From Bacteroidota bacterium (lineage in GTDB: Bacteria; Bacteroidota; Rhodothermia; Rhodothermales; UBA10348), in the NCBI GenBank assembly GCA_029262855.1, contig JAJCYP010000041.1:1-64000 (forward strand): a stretch of DNA of 64,000 nt. Direction: 5' to 3'. Below, one piece after another: positions 15,715 to 24,184 of the stretch. A model generated the notes under the pieces. It was given only the letters and a program-made list of their open reading frames with translations, did not search any database and was not told where the DNA came from. Every line of letters starts with the position of its first letter. Position 1 is the first letter of the stretch. The translations under genes were made by a program, and so were the position numbers.

Positions 15715-17178
15715 ATGAAATCGACGTCCCTCAGTTCGATTCTCCTGATCGCGGCCGTGTTTCTGACACCGGTTGCTTCCGGCTCCTCTGGCCCGGCTGG
15801 CTCCTCTGACCCGGCGCTCAGGAATACCGTTCGCATCAAACTCCTGGAGACCTTCTCTCCCACAGAGGCTGCGATGACCGCAGGTCAGTACGGCCTTGCC
15901 GTCTCCGAGTCCGGTAAGTCAACACCCAGATTTCAGATAGGACCAGGGGCCACTTTTCGGGTCGTCCGGCGAGGCAGCATGGTGCAGCTGGAAGCCGCTG
16001 CGGGACGCGTCAACGCATCTGAGGTCAGGCTGGAGCCTCTGGGGCCGGGCGAAATACAGGTGGAGGTGCAGAGGGAGCGCCGAAGCTATGCTGGAAGCCT
16101 CTGGATCAGCGCGCCAACCTCAGGGTCGGCGTTAGAGATCGTCAACCATGTACCGCTTGAGGAATACGTCGCTTCCGTAGTGTCCAGTGAGTATGGCCTG
16201 CAGGACCTTGAGGGATCCAAGGCGATGGCCGTCGTTGCCAGGACCTACGGACTCCGCTCGCTCCTCGGCTCTGGCGCCCGTTTTGACCATGTCGATCATA
16301 CCGGGTCTCAGGTCTACAAGGGCACCCGTTCCGTTACCCCATTGGCCAGGCAGGCGGCTCACGCTACGGCCGGCGAGGTACTCACCTACAACGATAGCCT
16401 GATCGAGGCTGTGTACTCTTCCTCCTCTGGCGGGCACACGGCCAACAACGAGGATGTCTGGCAGTCGAACCCGCACCCCTACCTGCGCGGCAAGCAGGAC
16501 CCGTGGGATGGCGTGTCGCCGAACCATCGCTGGGAGGTCTCCATTGAATCCGACGTTCTGCACCGGGCCCTTGAGCGCGCCCTTGGGCTGAAACTCCAAG
16601 AGGTCGAGGTAGCCGAGCAAGGGTCCGATGGACGGGCGATTGCGATGGGGCTCATCCCGAAGCGTGGACGCACCCGCACCATCCCTGCCGACGAATTCCG
16701 GCGGATTGTCAGGTCGTCCCTGGGCGAAAAGAGCCTGAAGAGCACCCGCTTTAACCTCGAGCAGAAGCGCGGACGCTACGTGTTCAAGGGAAGCGGATTC
16801 GGCCACGGAGTCGGGATGAGTCAGTATGGCGCCCACGGAATGGCCCTGGCCGGCAAGAGCTACACGGATGTCCTTCATTTTTATTATTCAGGAGTACGGC
16901 TGGAGCGCAGGCAGATTGAGGGGTCTGCCTTGCCTCCAGCCGGGCTCCTGGCTTCTTTGCCGACGCCTGGACCCAAGGCTGGGACGGGCTCGACAGACCG
17001 CCTGGCCGGTCGCTTCATGCCGGGACGGACAGCCCGGGGCGTTGCCCAGCGTGCCGCCGCACCCGTGATCACCGCTACTGAGACTCCTGAGGTTGCTACC
17101 GCCCGACGCGAGACGAGCGCCTGGATCTCCGCAGCGCCCAAGCCCGCCTCGAATTCAGGACGCCGCCGCGGCTGGTAG
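15715..17178 (+). CDS. SpoIID/LytB-domain secreted protein, probable peptidoglycan lytic enzyme
   Basis: The frame is open from 15520, but the ATG at 15715 gives a classical signal peptide (MKSTSLSSILLIAAVFLTPVASG) and a 487-residue precursor. The SpoIID domain (about residues 120-390) shows VPLEEYVASVVSSEYG with the conserved glutamates, AVVARTYGLRSL, YSSSSGGHTANNEDVW, and the end GSGFGHGVGMSQYGAHGMAL. SpoIID of Bacillus is a lytic transglycosylase that cuts glycan strands already stripped of peptides; members in non-sporulating bacteria are presumed to act in wall turnover. The last 85 residues are a low-complexity Ala/Pro/Arg-rich tail. The TonB-dependent receptor gene follows after 50 bases. 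Confidence 0.85.
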   Translation: MKSTSLSSILLIAAVFLTPVASGSSGPAGSSDPALRNTVRIKLLETFSPTEAAMTAGQYGLAVSESGKSTPRFQIGPGATFRVVRRGSMVQLEAAAGRVNASEVRLEPLGPGEIQVEVQRERRSYAGSLWISAPTSGSALEIVNHVPLEEYVASVVSSEYGLQDLEGSKAMAVVARTYGLRSLLGSGARFDHVDHTGSQVYKGTRSVTPLARQAAHATAGEVLTYNDSLIEAVYSSSSGGHTANNEDVWQSNPHPYLRGKQDPWDGVSPNHRWEVSIESDVLHRALERALGLKLQEVEVAEQGSDGRAIAMGLIPKRGRTRTIPADEFRRIVRSSLGEKSLKSTRFNLEQKRGRYVFKGSGFGHGVGMSQYGAHGMALAGKSYTDVLHFYYSGVRLERRQIEGSALPPAGLLASLPTPGPKAGTGSTDRLAGRFMPGRTARGVAQRAAAPVITATETPEVATARRETSAWISAAPKPASNSGRRRGW

Positions 17179-17228
17179 CACGGCGAGCGCCCGCGGACGA
17201 TCTTTCGGGCTCACCAGTCCGAGCATCC

Positions 17229-19256
17229 GTGTTCAATCGCTTCGCAACCCCATCGCTCGCCCGTACAATCCTGGTCCTCGGTGCTCTCGCACTGGCCCCG
17301 GGCCTCGCGTCCGCACAGGATACTCTGAAGGTCGAACTGCCTACCATTCGGGTCGAGGCCTCGCGAGGTGCCTTCTCGGCAAGCGGGGCACCGACCGCCG
17401 TCGCGATCGCAACGCGGTCCGACGCCGAAAGGACGCGAGAGCCGGCGCTGGCCCTGGAGAATGTTCTGTCTGAACTGCCGGGACTCTGGCTGGCCGACCG
17501 GAGCCACCTTGCGATTGGCGAACGTCTTGTTGTCCGCGGACTGGGTAGCCGGGCAGCCTTTGGGGTGCGAAGTGTGGCCGTCCTCCTCGACGGCGTCCTG
17601 CTCACCATGCCCGATGGCCAGGCGGTTTTGGACCCCATCGAGCCGGCCATGATCGCCCGGGCCGAACTCTTGCGTGGTCCAGCCAGTCGATTCTGGGGTA
17701 ACGCGGCCGGAGGCGTGCTGGCCATCGAATCGGGCGCGTTCCCGGAGACCGGACGACGCACCTCAGCGCGGGCGCTGGGCGGCTCGGACGGAACTGTACA
17801 GCTTCTGGCCGAGAGCGGCATCCGATCGGGGCCAACCGCCGCCCTCGCCTACGGCTCGGTGTTGGATCGAACGGGCTACCGGGAGCACGCCAAGGGCAGC
17901 ATCGCGCGCGGCGGACTGCGGGTTCGACACGCCCTGGATGCGGGGGCGGTCCTTTCTCTGGCCATCAACGGTTCTGATCTGGATACCCGATCTCCCGGAT
18001 CGCTCACCCTTGAGCAATGGCAGGCCGACCCTGCGGCAGCTGATCCGCGCTATTCCAGCACCAACTCGGGCAAACGAGCCACGCAGGTCCAGTCATCAGT
18101 CGGCGTGACGGCGCCGTTGGCTGACGGGATCCTCTCAGGGAGTGTCTTCGGCGTGAAGCGATCCCTGGACAACCCACTCCCGTTCGCGTGGATCGGCCTC
18201 GAGCGGCTGGCAGGCGGGGCGCGGCTCGACTGGCGGTTGGATCGAGATCGGGTGGCGATTGGACTTGCTGCCGACGGCCGTCTTCAGTCCGATGACCGGA
18301 TCAACGCGCGCAACGACGAGGGAGAACGCGGGGCGGAGACCTCAGTCGATCAGCGGGAGCGCGTTTCGGGGCTGGGTCTGGCGCTTACCGGGGACTTCCA
18401 GGCGAGCGAGCGGACCCGATTGACGGCGTCACTCCGGGCCGACCGGCTGACGGTGTCCCTGGACGACCATCTAACCGGCGACGGGGACGAATCAGGATCC
18501 AGTTCTTTCTCGGCCTTCAGCCCGGCACTCGGGGCCGTGTTCGAGGTGGGTTCGTCGACATTGTTTGCCTCGGTGGCCACGGCCTTCGAAATCCCAACCA
18601 CCACCGAATTGGTGAACAGCCCGGACGGCTCCTCAGGGTTCAACGAGAATCTCTCACCGCAACGTCTGGTTGGTATCGAAGCTGGCCTGCGAGCAAGCCT
18701 TGCGCTCGCCCGGTTTGACGTGGCCGTCTACAGTCAGCGGCTGACCAATTTCCTGAGTCCGTACCAACTGGAGGCATTCCCCGGCCGAACCTTCTACCAG
18801 AATGTGGGTGAGGTCAGCTACGTCGGTGTCGAGGGCGCGACCCGAGTCCAGTCCGGTCCATGGACGGCCGACGCGACCTTGTCCATTCATCGCTACACCT
18901 TCGCCTCCGGGGAGCTCGATGGCAATCGCGTGCCCGGGATCCCCAACCTGTTCGGCTCCCTCCGACTGGCGAGGACGGCGCGTGGTCTCACGGGCGCGGT
19001 CCGGATGCGATTTGCCGGTCTGCAGTTCGCTGATGATGCCAACACGGTCGAGATCGACGGATTCGTGATGGCTGACCTCCGACTCGCGTTCGAGCGGCAA
19101 GTCCGGGCCGGGATGCAGTTGGTGCCGTTCCTCGAGGTGGCCAACCTGCTGGACGGCAACCACGTTATTTCGATCATTCCCAATGCCCGAGGTGGCCGGT
19201 ACTACGAAGGCGTCCCCGGCCGGTCGATTCAGATTGGGGCTGGTTTGACTTTTTAG
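17229..19256 (+). CDS. TonB-dependent outer-membrane receptor
   Basis: The GTG at 17229 starts a 675-residue precursor with a signal peptide ending LASAQD. The plug domain (about residues 40-160) contains LPTIRVEASRGAF (a divergent TonB-box region), the repeated receptor pattern ENVLSELPGLWL, LVVRGLGSRAAFGVR, VLLDGVLLTMPDGQ and LLRGPASRFWGNAAGGVLAI. The rest is a beta-barrel with the usual terminal aromatic strand ending GLTF. It lacks the N-terminal carboxypeptidase-like domain of SusC proteins and has no SusD neighbour, so a metal chelate or small ligand is more likely than a polysaccharide, but the substrate is unknown. Its stop overlaps the convergent toxin gene by 4 bases. Confidence 0.88.
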   Translation: MFNRFATPSLARTILVLGALALAPGLASAQDTLKVELPTIRVEASRGAFSASGAPTAVAIATRSDAERTREPALALENVLSELPGLWLADRSHLAIGERLVVRGLGSRAAFGVRSVAVLLDGVLLTMPDGQAVLDPIEPAMIARAELLRGPASRFWGNAAGGVLAIESGAFPETGRRTSARALGGSDGTVQLLAESGIRSGPTAALAYGSVLDRTGYREHAKGSIARGGLRVRHALDAGAVLSLAINGSDLDTRSPGSLTLEQWQADPAAADPRYSSTNSGKRATQVQSSVGVTAPLADGILSGSVFGVKRSLDNPLPFAWIGLERLAGGARLDWRLDRDRVAIGLAADGRLQSDDRINARNDEGERGAETSVDQRERVSGLGLALTGDFQASERTRLTASLRADRLTVSLDDHLTGDGDESGSSSFSAFSPALGAVFEVGSSTLFASVATAFEIPTTTELVNSPDGSSGFNENLSPQRLVGIEAGLRASLALARFDVAVYSQRLTNFLSPYQLEAFPGRTFYQNVGEVSYVGVEGATRVQSGPWTADATLSIHRYTFASGELDGNRVPGIPNLFGSLRLARTARGLTGAVRMRFAGLQFADDANTVEIDGFVMADLRLAFERQVRAGMQLVPFLEVANLLDGNHVISIIPNARGGRYYEGVPGRSIQIGAGLTF

Positions 19257-19528
19257 AACTTTAGCGACACGGCCAAGAGTGCTCGAGGTGGAAGAATGAG
19301 CAGCCCTTGTCCTGACTCCTGATACAACAACAACCAGTCAGCCTCCACGTGGATGTCTCGAATCCCGGCCCAATCTCCTCCTAATTCGTGATCTCTGAAC
19401 TCCTCTGGAATCGCCTCTCGGTTGGCTAGAAGTTCCACGACTGCCCAAAACAAAACCGCATCATGTCCAGACCGAAGCATGCGCTTGAAGTCGGACTCGA
19501 ACTGCTCCGTTGTCTTGATGGATAGCAT
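19253..19528 (-). CDS. YafQ-like type II toxin (RelE superfamily), catalytic His apparently lost
   Basis: YafQ-type toxins are ribosome-dependent mRNA endonucleases. This 91-residue protein keeps the family core RDHELGGDWAGIRDIHVEADW with YafQ-equivalent His and His-x3-Asp-Trp positions. The C-terminus should read like RTGTHxxLF, with the third catalytic His; here it reads PPRALLAVSLKF, so that His is replaced. The protein may be a weakened or altered toxin. It abuts the antitoxin gene directly (stop at 19529, start at 19528) and overlaps the receptor stop codon at its 3' end. The pair looks less GC-rich than its neighbours, which suits a mobile cassette. Confidence 0.82.
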   Translation of the reverse strand: MLSIKTTEQFESDFKRMLRSGHDAVLFWAVVELLANREAIPEEFRDHELGGDWAGIRDIHVEADWLLLYQESGQGLLILPPRALLAVSLKF

Positions 19529-19786
19529 TTAGGCCGAAAGCTTGGCCTTGATCTCTTCAACGGAATCGTAGGAGGTAAGCTTTCCTTCGCGAGCGTCGTT
19601 GATCGCTTCCTGGGTCACCTCATTTGGAAGCTCCACAGGAAATGGAATCCCGCGACGAAGGGACACCTGCTTGTAGAACATTGCAATGGCCTGGGAAGCG
19701 CTGATTCCCAGCTTTTTGAATACTGCTTCAGCCTTCTTCTTGTCGGATGCGTTGATCCGCGTGGAGATGTGTGCCGTCTTGCTCAT
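19529..19786 (-). CDS. RelB/DinJ family antitoxin
   Basis: This 85-residue protein has an N-terminal ribbon-helix-helix DNA-binding segment (HISTRINASDKKKAEAVFKK, residues 5-24), the family block LGISASQAIAMFYKQV and RRGIPFPVELPN, and a C-terminal toxin-binding tail. I start it at MSKTAH, because GAGGGG lies 6 bases upstream as a good ribosome-binding site; an in-frame ATG 10 codons earlier is possible. It should neutralise the adjacent YafQ-like toxin and repress its own promoter, but I see no clear operator palindrome. Confidence 0.85.
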   Translation of the reverse strand: MSKTAHISTRINASDKKKAEAVFKKLGISASQAIAMFYKQVSLRRGIPFPVELPNEVTQEAINDAREGKLTSYDSVEEIKAKLSA

Positions 19787-19925
19787 GCTTATCCCCTCAG
19801 TGTGCTGCATTGTCAATACGTTGGGTATCGACTACCTGGGCATAAGTTTCAAGACTGAAGTCGTATAACGGCTGGCGGATTTGCGGCGAGCATCCCTGCT
19901 GGCATTCCACGTCCGGAATCCAGGG

Positions 19926-21242
19926 CTACACGGCCTCCTCCTCCTTCTTCCCGAACTCCGCATCGATCGGCACCAGACCGCTGACGATGAAGCCGGGGAT
20001 GGTCGCCAGGAGGACCCAGACGAAGAACCAGTCATAGCCCAGGAACTCCTGAATCTTACCGCTCATCATGCCCGGCAACATCATGCCCAGCGCCATGAAC
20101 CCCGTGCAGATGGCGAAATGGGACGTCTTGTTGGGCCCATCGGCCACATAAATCATGTAGAGCATGTAGGCGGTGAAGCCGAATCCGTACCCGAACTGCT
20201 CCACGGCGACCGCGACGTTGACCACCCAGAAGCTCTCCGGCGCCGTCCAGGATAGCACGATGTAAACGGCATTCGGAAGGTTAATCGCCGCAACCATCCA
20301 CCAGAGCCAGGCCTTCAGACCGCTCTTGGCGGCGGCCAGCCCTCCCAGGATACCTCCGGCCGTCAGGGCCAGCAGACCGACCGTTCCGTACACGAAGCCA
20401 ACCTCCCCGGTCGACAGGCCAAGGCCACCCACCGCCCTGGGATCGAGCAGAAACGGTGACGCCATCTTGACCAACTGGGCCTCCGCAAACCGGTATAGCA
20501 TCAGGAAGGCCAGGATCAGGCCGATACCCGGCTTCTGAAAGAACGTGCGAAAGGTCTCCACAAACCCGGCGAAGACCGCGGACGCCGACGTGTAGGGCTT
20601 GGGTACGTCCTCCTCGGGCTGCGGCAGCGCCCAAAAATGCCAGAGCGCAAAGCCCACAAACGTCCCGGCCAGCACAAAGAAGATGATTGACCAGGCTGCC
20701 GGTATGCTGCCCGTCGAGCCTTCCAGATATCCCGCCAACATGACCAGCAGCCCCTGGCCCGCGAGCATAGCCAGTCGGTAGAACGTTGATCGGATGCCCA
20801 CGAACCACGCCTGGTCGTGTGTCGACAACCCGAGCATGTAGAATCCGTCGGCGGCGATGTCGTGCGTGGCGGACGAGAAGGCCAGAAGCCAGAGGAACGC
20901 CAGCGTGTACTGAAAAAAATTATCCGTCGGCACGGTCAGGGCGACGCCGGCCAGACCGCCGCCGATCAAAAGCTGCATGGCCACCACCCAGAGGCGCTTC
21001 GTCTTGATGAGATCAACGAAGGGACTCCAGAGCGGCTTGATGACCCAGGGTAGGTACAACCAACTGGTATACAGGGCAATCTCCGTATTCGAGATCTCAA
21101 GCCGCTTGTACATGATCACCGATACCGTCATGATCACGACATACGGCAGTCCCTCGGCCAGATAGAGGGATGGAATCCATGTCCAGGGACTGCGTGACGT
21201 GCCTCGCTCGGTGCCGATCTCGCTGTTGGGTTCCGTCATCAC
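19926..21242 (-). CDS. MFS transporter, AmpG-like muropeptide permease
   Basis: This 438-residue, 12-helix MFS protein carries the AmpG-type start SLYLAEGLPYVVIMTVSVIM, followed by SWLYLPWVIKPLWSPFVD and FSSATHDIAADGFYMLGL, segments shared with AmpG and the acetyl-CoA transporter group. AmpG carries GlcNAc-anhydroMurNAc muropeptides into the cytoplasm. The ATG overlaps the stop of the amidase-like lipoprotein gene by 4 bases (ATGA), itself overlapping a GHL10 glycosidase gene, so the context is wall-fragment recovery. The exact substrate, for example saccharides without peptide, is inferred only. No terminator was found after it. Confidence 0.82.
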   Translation of the reverse strand: MMTEPNSEIGTERGTSRSPWTWIPSLYLAEGLPYVVIMTVSVIMYKRLEISNTEIALYTSWLYLPWVIKPLWSPFVDLIKTKRLWVVAMQLLIGGGLAGVALTVPTDNFFQYTLAFLWLLAFSSATHDIAADGFYMLGLSTHDQAWFVGIRSTFYRLAMLAGQGLLVMLAGYLEGSTGSIPAAWSIIFFVLAGTFVGFALWHFWALPQPEEDVPKPYTSASAVFAGFVETFRTFFQKPGIGLILAFLMLYRFAEAQLVKMASPFLLDPRAVGGLGLSTGEVGFVYGTVGLLALTAGGILGGLAAAKSGLKAWLWWMVAAINLPNAVYIVLSWTAPESFWVVNVAVAVEQFGYGFGFTAYMLYMIYVADGPNKTSHFAICTGFMALGMMLPGMMSGKIQEFLGYDWFFVWVLLATIPGFIVSGLVPIDAEFGKKEEEAV

Positions 21243-24184
21243 TGTTGCCTGAGGTATTGAAGCGCCGCCTTGAACAGGGCCACGCGGTCGGGCGTCTGCT
21301 CAATGGTTTCCAGGGGAAAGCCAAATGTAACCGCCCCGGGCCCCGCCACGGCAGCGGCCATGTTCGAGTCCATGTACCGCAGGACAGTTTCGGCGGAGGC
21401 CGCCGGCGCCAGCGCCTCCGGAGCCTCGACCGCGTAGACCGAGCCGCCCCGGCTCGTATTGAAGCGTGCTGCCAGACCGGAGAATGCCCCGGCCGTGCCG
21501 GCCACCTCCCCCGTTCTTGATGCCCGGGCGGACTTATGGGCCGCCAGAAGCACCTTCTTGCCGAACTCCTTTCCGTCCCCTTCCAGTTCCTCGGTAGGAT
21601 AGGATCCTGACACGATCAAGGACACGCCAGCCTCTCTGGCTTGCGAAAGAATCCGCCGAAGCCCGGCCGGAAACGCCTCAAACTCGGGTGCGGTTGGATT
21701 CCCTGGAACGCGGGAGCGCTCCTCCCCAAGAATGACATAAATCACATCGTAGACATCGGCAGCCAGAGCCCCGGCCTCCAGGGCCTCATCACTGACGGTG
21801 TCGAACCGCCGCCCCGCCCCAGCGGCCAACAGATCGGCCCCGGCACCCGCCGCGAAATCAAAGGTGTTGCCGGGCTCTGGGATGGCCTCCAGGTTTGCGT
21901 GACTCGCGCCGTGTCCCGGCTGATCATCGTCCACCCAGGGCTCGGCCGGATCGAACTGGTGCTGCGCCCCGGTAAAGGCAAGATCGAGGCCGTCGGCGAC
22001 CCCGTGGTCGAGGAACTCCGGAAAGCCCCGAAATCCGGGCAGATCAACCGAGGCCGGAGGCCCAATCCTGTCGAAGGCCGACACCACAAGGACTCGACCC
22101 TGGACATCCGGGGCGGCCTGATAGCCCACCGCGACGACCTCGGACGACGCACTCTCGCCCCCCGCGTTCAGGGCCGTCACATAGAAACTGGTTACTCCCG
22201 GGCTCACTTTCAGCGAAGCCCTTGTCCCCGTGACCGCCATCCCGTCGTCGAAGCCCCCATCGCCCTCGCGCCGGTAGATCCGAAAAGATGTGGCCGCGGC
22301 GGAGGGTTCGAGAGGGTCCTTTCGGCCGCGCCAAGAAAGGACGGCCGTTCCTCCCGAACTGGAAATCGCGAGATGGTCCGGCGAAAGCGGGGCAATGACC
22401 GGCACGGGCTCGCCGTGCTGGGCCGCCACGAACCGCGTGAGTGCCTTGTAGATGGCTCTGGAGACATCGAACCGGAACCGCGGATCGAGCGCGAACCGCA
22501 TGTCGGCAAAATTCTGGTGCGACAGCAGTTCCAGAAGCATCGAGGGGACGTTCGGTCGGTAGGCCTCGCTGTAATCGCGGTCCCAAAGAGACCGCCGGCT
22601 CCAGGTGGAATCGTACAGGATGCGCATGTCTGCCACGATCTGGGACTGCATGCGGTCAGCCAGATCCCGATTCGCAAATCGCGACATCCCGTTGGCGAAT
22701 TCGCGGGCCTCGGTACCGTCAGGCCCGTATCCACGACTGGAATAGATGGACAGGGTCCCGATGGTACGCGCATCGGACGTGACCCCCGCGTCGGTGTGAA
22801 ACGCCACGGAGACATCAACCGGCACTTCCAGGCCTCGAACACCAGGGTCCTTGTTGGGTCCGAGAGGGGCGCCCCGCAGGTAGTTGACCCACTCGCCCCG
22901 ATTTCGGTAGTCATCCACGTAGTCGCTTTCGGCCGCATCGGTGACGTTGTAGACCAGCGATGCGGGCATGCCGTCGTACTGGAGGGAATACCGGGCACCC
23001 TCCTGCCACCTCGGCCGTCCGCTCGTCCGCCCGTTTCGGGCTATCAGTCCGGTCCCTCCACCAAATCGGACCGCATCTGCCGACACCACGGTCCCCTCGG
23101 GGCCCTGATCCGTCAGGGTGACAGAAGCCTCGCCGTCAAACTGGTAGGAACCGAGGTACACCCACGTGCCGAAGGCCATCCGTTGATCGACCACAACGCG
23201 GGTGACGCCGCCGGCGTGGGCAACCTGGTAGGCGGCCGAATCCGTGGCATCCGGGTGATGGCCATAGCCGACGTAGACGGCGTAGCGTCCTTCCTTGATA
23301 CCGCCTTCCCACCGGATGGCGCACGACCCGTCTCCGGCCGCCTTGAAGCGATGTGTCCCTGCTTCCCAGGGGTTCTCCCCGGTCGTGTAGGGCGCGGTTC
23401 GCGGGGCGAAGCCGCGATCGCCCCGTTGCCACGCACAGGTCTCGTGGTAGCGCGCTTCAGGACCCGAATCCGCGTCATTGTCAATGACCACCATCGCGGT
23501 TTGTGGATCACGTTCCCGCGGCATCCAGACATAGGCCCCTGCGCGCTCAAGCATGGGCGCGAGGTAGGGAAGCACAAAGCCCGTTGGCAGGATATCCTCA
23601 ACGCTCGTGAACAGACGGGCCCGCTGCCACTCCCATCGATCGAGACCGGCCTCGTAGTACCAGCCGTGGCTGGCCCAGAGCGCAATGTGACGCCCGGCGA
23701 GGCCACTCTCCGGCGAGGGGGCTCGATCCGGATAACGAACCAGCGGGCGAGGCGGCGAGGTTTTGGAGGGTCGCCTTGATTCGTCAATCGGGATCCGGAC
23801 CCGCAGATGATTGGGGACCAGTTCGCGGATCGGCTGCTCGAGGGCATACACGCGGATCGAATCCTCCGCCAGGGACGCCCGGAGGCCGGCGATAGTCGCA
23901 TCGACGTCCCCCTCCCTCGACGGGACCTGCGCCCAGGCGTCGTTCAGCCAGATTTCCAGCACGCCGTCGGTCGCCCTGCCGAGGGTATCGATGGCGGCTC
24001 CGGGGTCAATGGGAAAGCCGCACGAACGCTGCTTGCAGGCGTCCAGAAACTCGGCGGCCCGCGCTTCCGGGGTAACCGCAGGCTGATCGCCGGGTGCAAC
24101 CGCCACATTCCCCGCGCCGCTGCAACCGGCGAGGAAGAGCGCAAGCACCACCGCGGGCAATGTGCCTGGCCTATTCAACCGCAA
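21239..24184 (-). CDS. Large amidase-like lipoprotein ('xanthan lyase'/golvesin-domain family)
   Basis: This 981-residue protein has a lipobox LFLAGC near residue 21, so it is probably membrane-anchored. A split Amidase_3-like domain is suggested by SHGWYYEAGLDRWEWQRARL, the following PMLERAGAYVWMPRERD (about residues 170-230), VDVSVAFHTDAG (about 475) and PSMLLELLSHQNFADMRFAL (about 565), which give the expected His and Glu positions. Between them sits a golvesin C-terminal-like beta domain (about 260-385). A fibronectin III-like module (about 620-710) and a C-terminal GATase-like alpha/beta region follow. Relatives in Bacteroidota are annotated as xanthan lyase or amidase without firm biochemistry. 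Gene overlaps on both sides (14 bases with GHL10, 4 with the permease) tie it to that pathway. Confidence 0.75.
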   Translation of the reverse strand: MRLNRPGTLPAVVLALFLAGCSGAGNVAVAPGDQPAVTPEARAAEFLDACKQRSCGFPIDPGAAIDTLGRATDGVLEIWLNDAWAQVPSREGDVDATIAGLRASLAEDSIRVYALEQPIRELVPNHLRVRIPIDESRRPSKTSPPRPLVRYPDRAPSPESGLAGRHIALWASHGWYYEAGLDRWEWQRARLFTSVEDILPTGFVLPYLAPMLERAGAYVWMPRERDPQTAMVVIDNDADSGPEARYHETCAWQRGDRGFAPRTAPYTTGENPWEAGTHRFKAAGDGSCAIRWEGGIKEGRYAVYVGYGHHPDATDSAAYQVAHAGGVTRVVVDQRMAFGTWVYLGSYQFDGEASVTLTDQGPEGTVVSADAVRFGGGTGLIARNGRTSGRPRWQEGARYSLQYDGMPASLVYNVTDAAESDYVDDYRNRGEWVNYLRGAPLGPNKDPGVRGLEVPVDVSVAFHTDAGVTSDARTIGTLSIYSSRGYGPDGTEAREFANGMSRFANRDLADRMQSQIVADMRILYDSTWSRRSLWDRDYSEAYRPNVPSMLLELLSHQNFADMRFALDPRFRFDVSRAIYKALTRFVAAQHGEPVPVIAPLSPDHLAISSSGGTAVLSWRGRKDPLEPSAAATSFRIYRREGDGGFDDGMAVTGTRASLKVSPGVTSFYVTALNAGGESASSEVVAVGYQAAPDVQGRVLVVSAFDRIGPPASVDLPGFRGFPEFLDHGVADGLDLAFTGAQHQFDPAEPWVDDDQPGHGASHANLEAIPEPGNTFDFAAGAGADLLAAGAGRRFDTVSDEALEAGALAADVYDVIYVILGEERSRVPGNPTAPEFEAFPAGLRRILSQAREAGVSLIVSGSYPTEELEGDGKEFGKKVLLAAHKSARASRTGEVAGTAGAFSGLAARFNTSRGGSVYAVEAPEALAPAASAETVLRYMDSNMAAAVAGPGAVTFGFPLETIEQTPDRVALFKAALQYLRQQ

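Noticed and set aside
19787-19830. Sigma-70-like TTGACA...GATAAG promoter for the toxin-antitoxin pair
   Set aside because: The -10-like box lies only a few bases before the chosen antitoxin ATG and overlaps its ribosome-binding site, so it is unlikely to drive this gene.
21641-23779. Long plus-strand open frame (712 codons) opposite the amidase-like lipoprotein
   Set aside because: It is antisense to a gene with clear domains; its composition is that of a GC-rich shadow frame without recognisable motifs. The same holds for the 535- and 490-codon frames opposite the peptidase/barrel gene.
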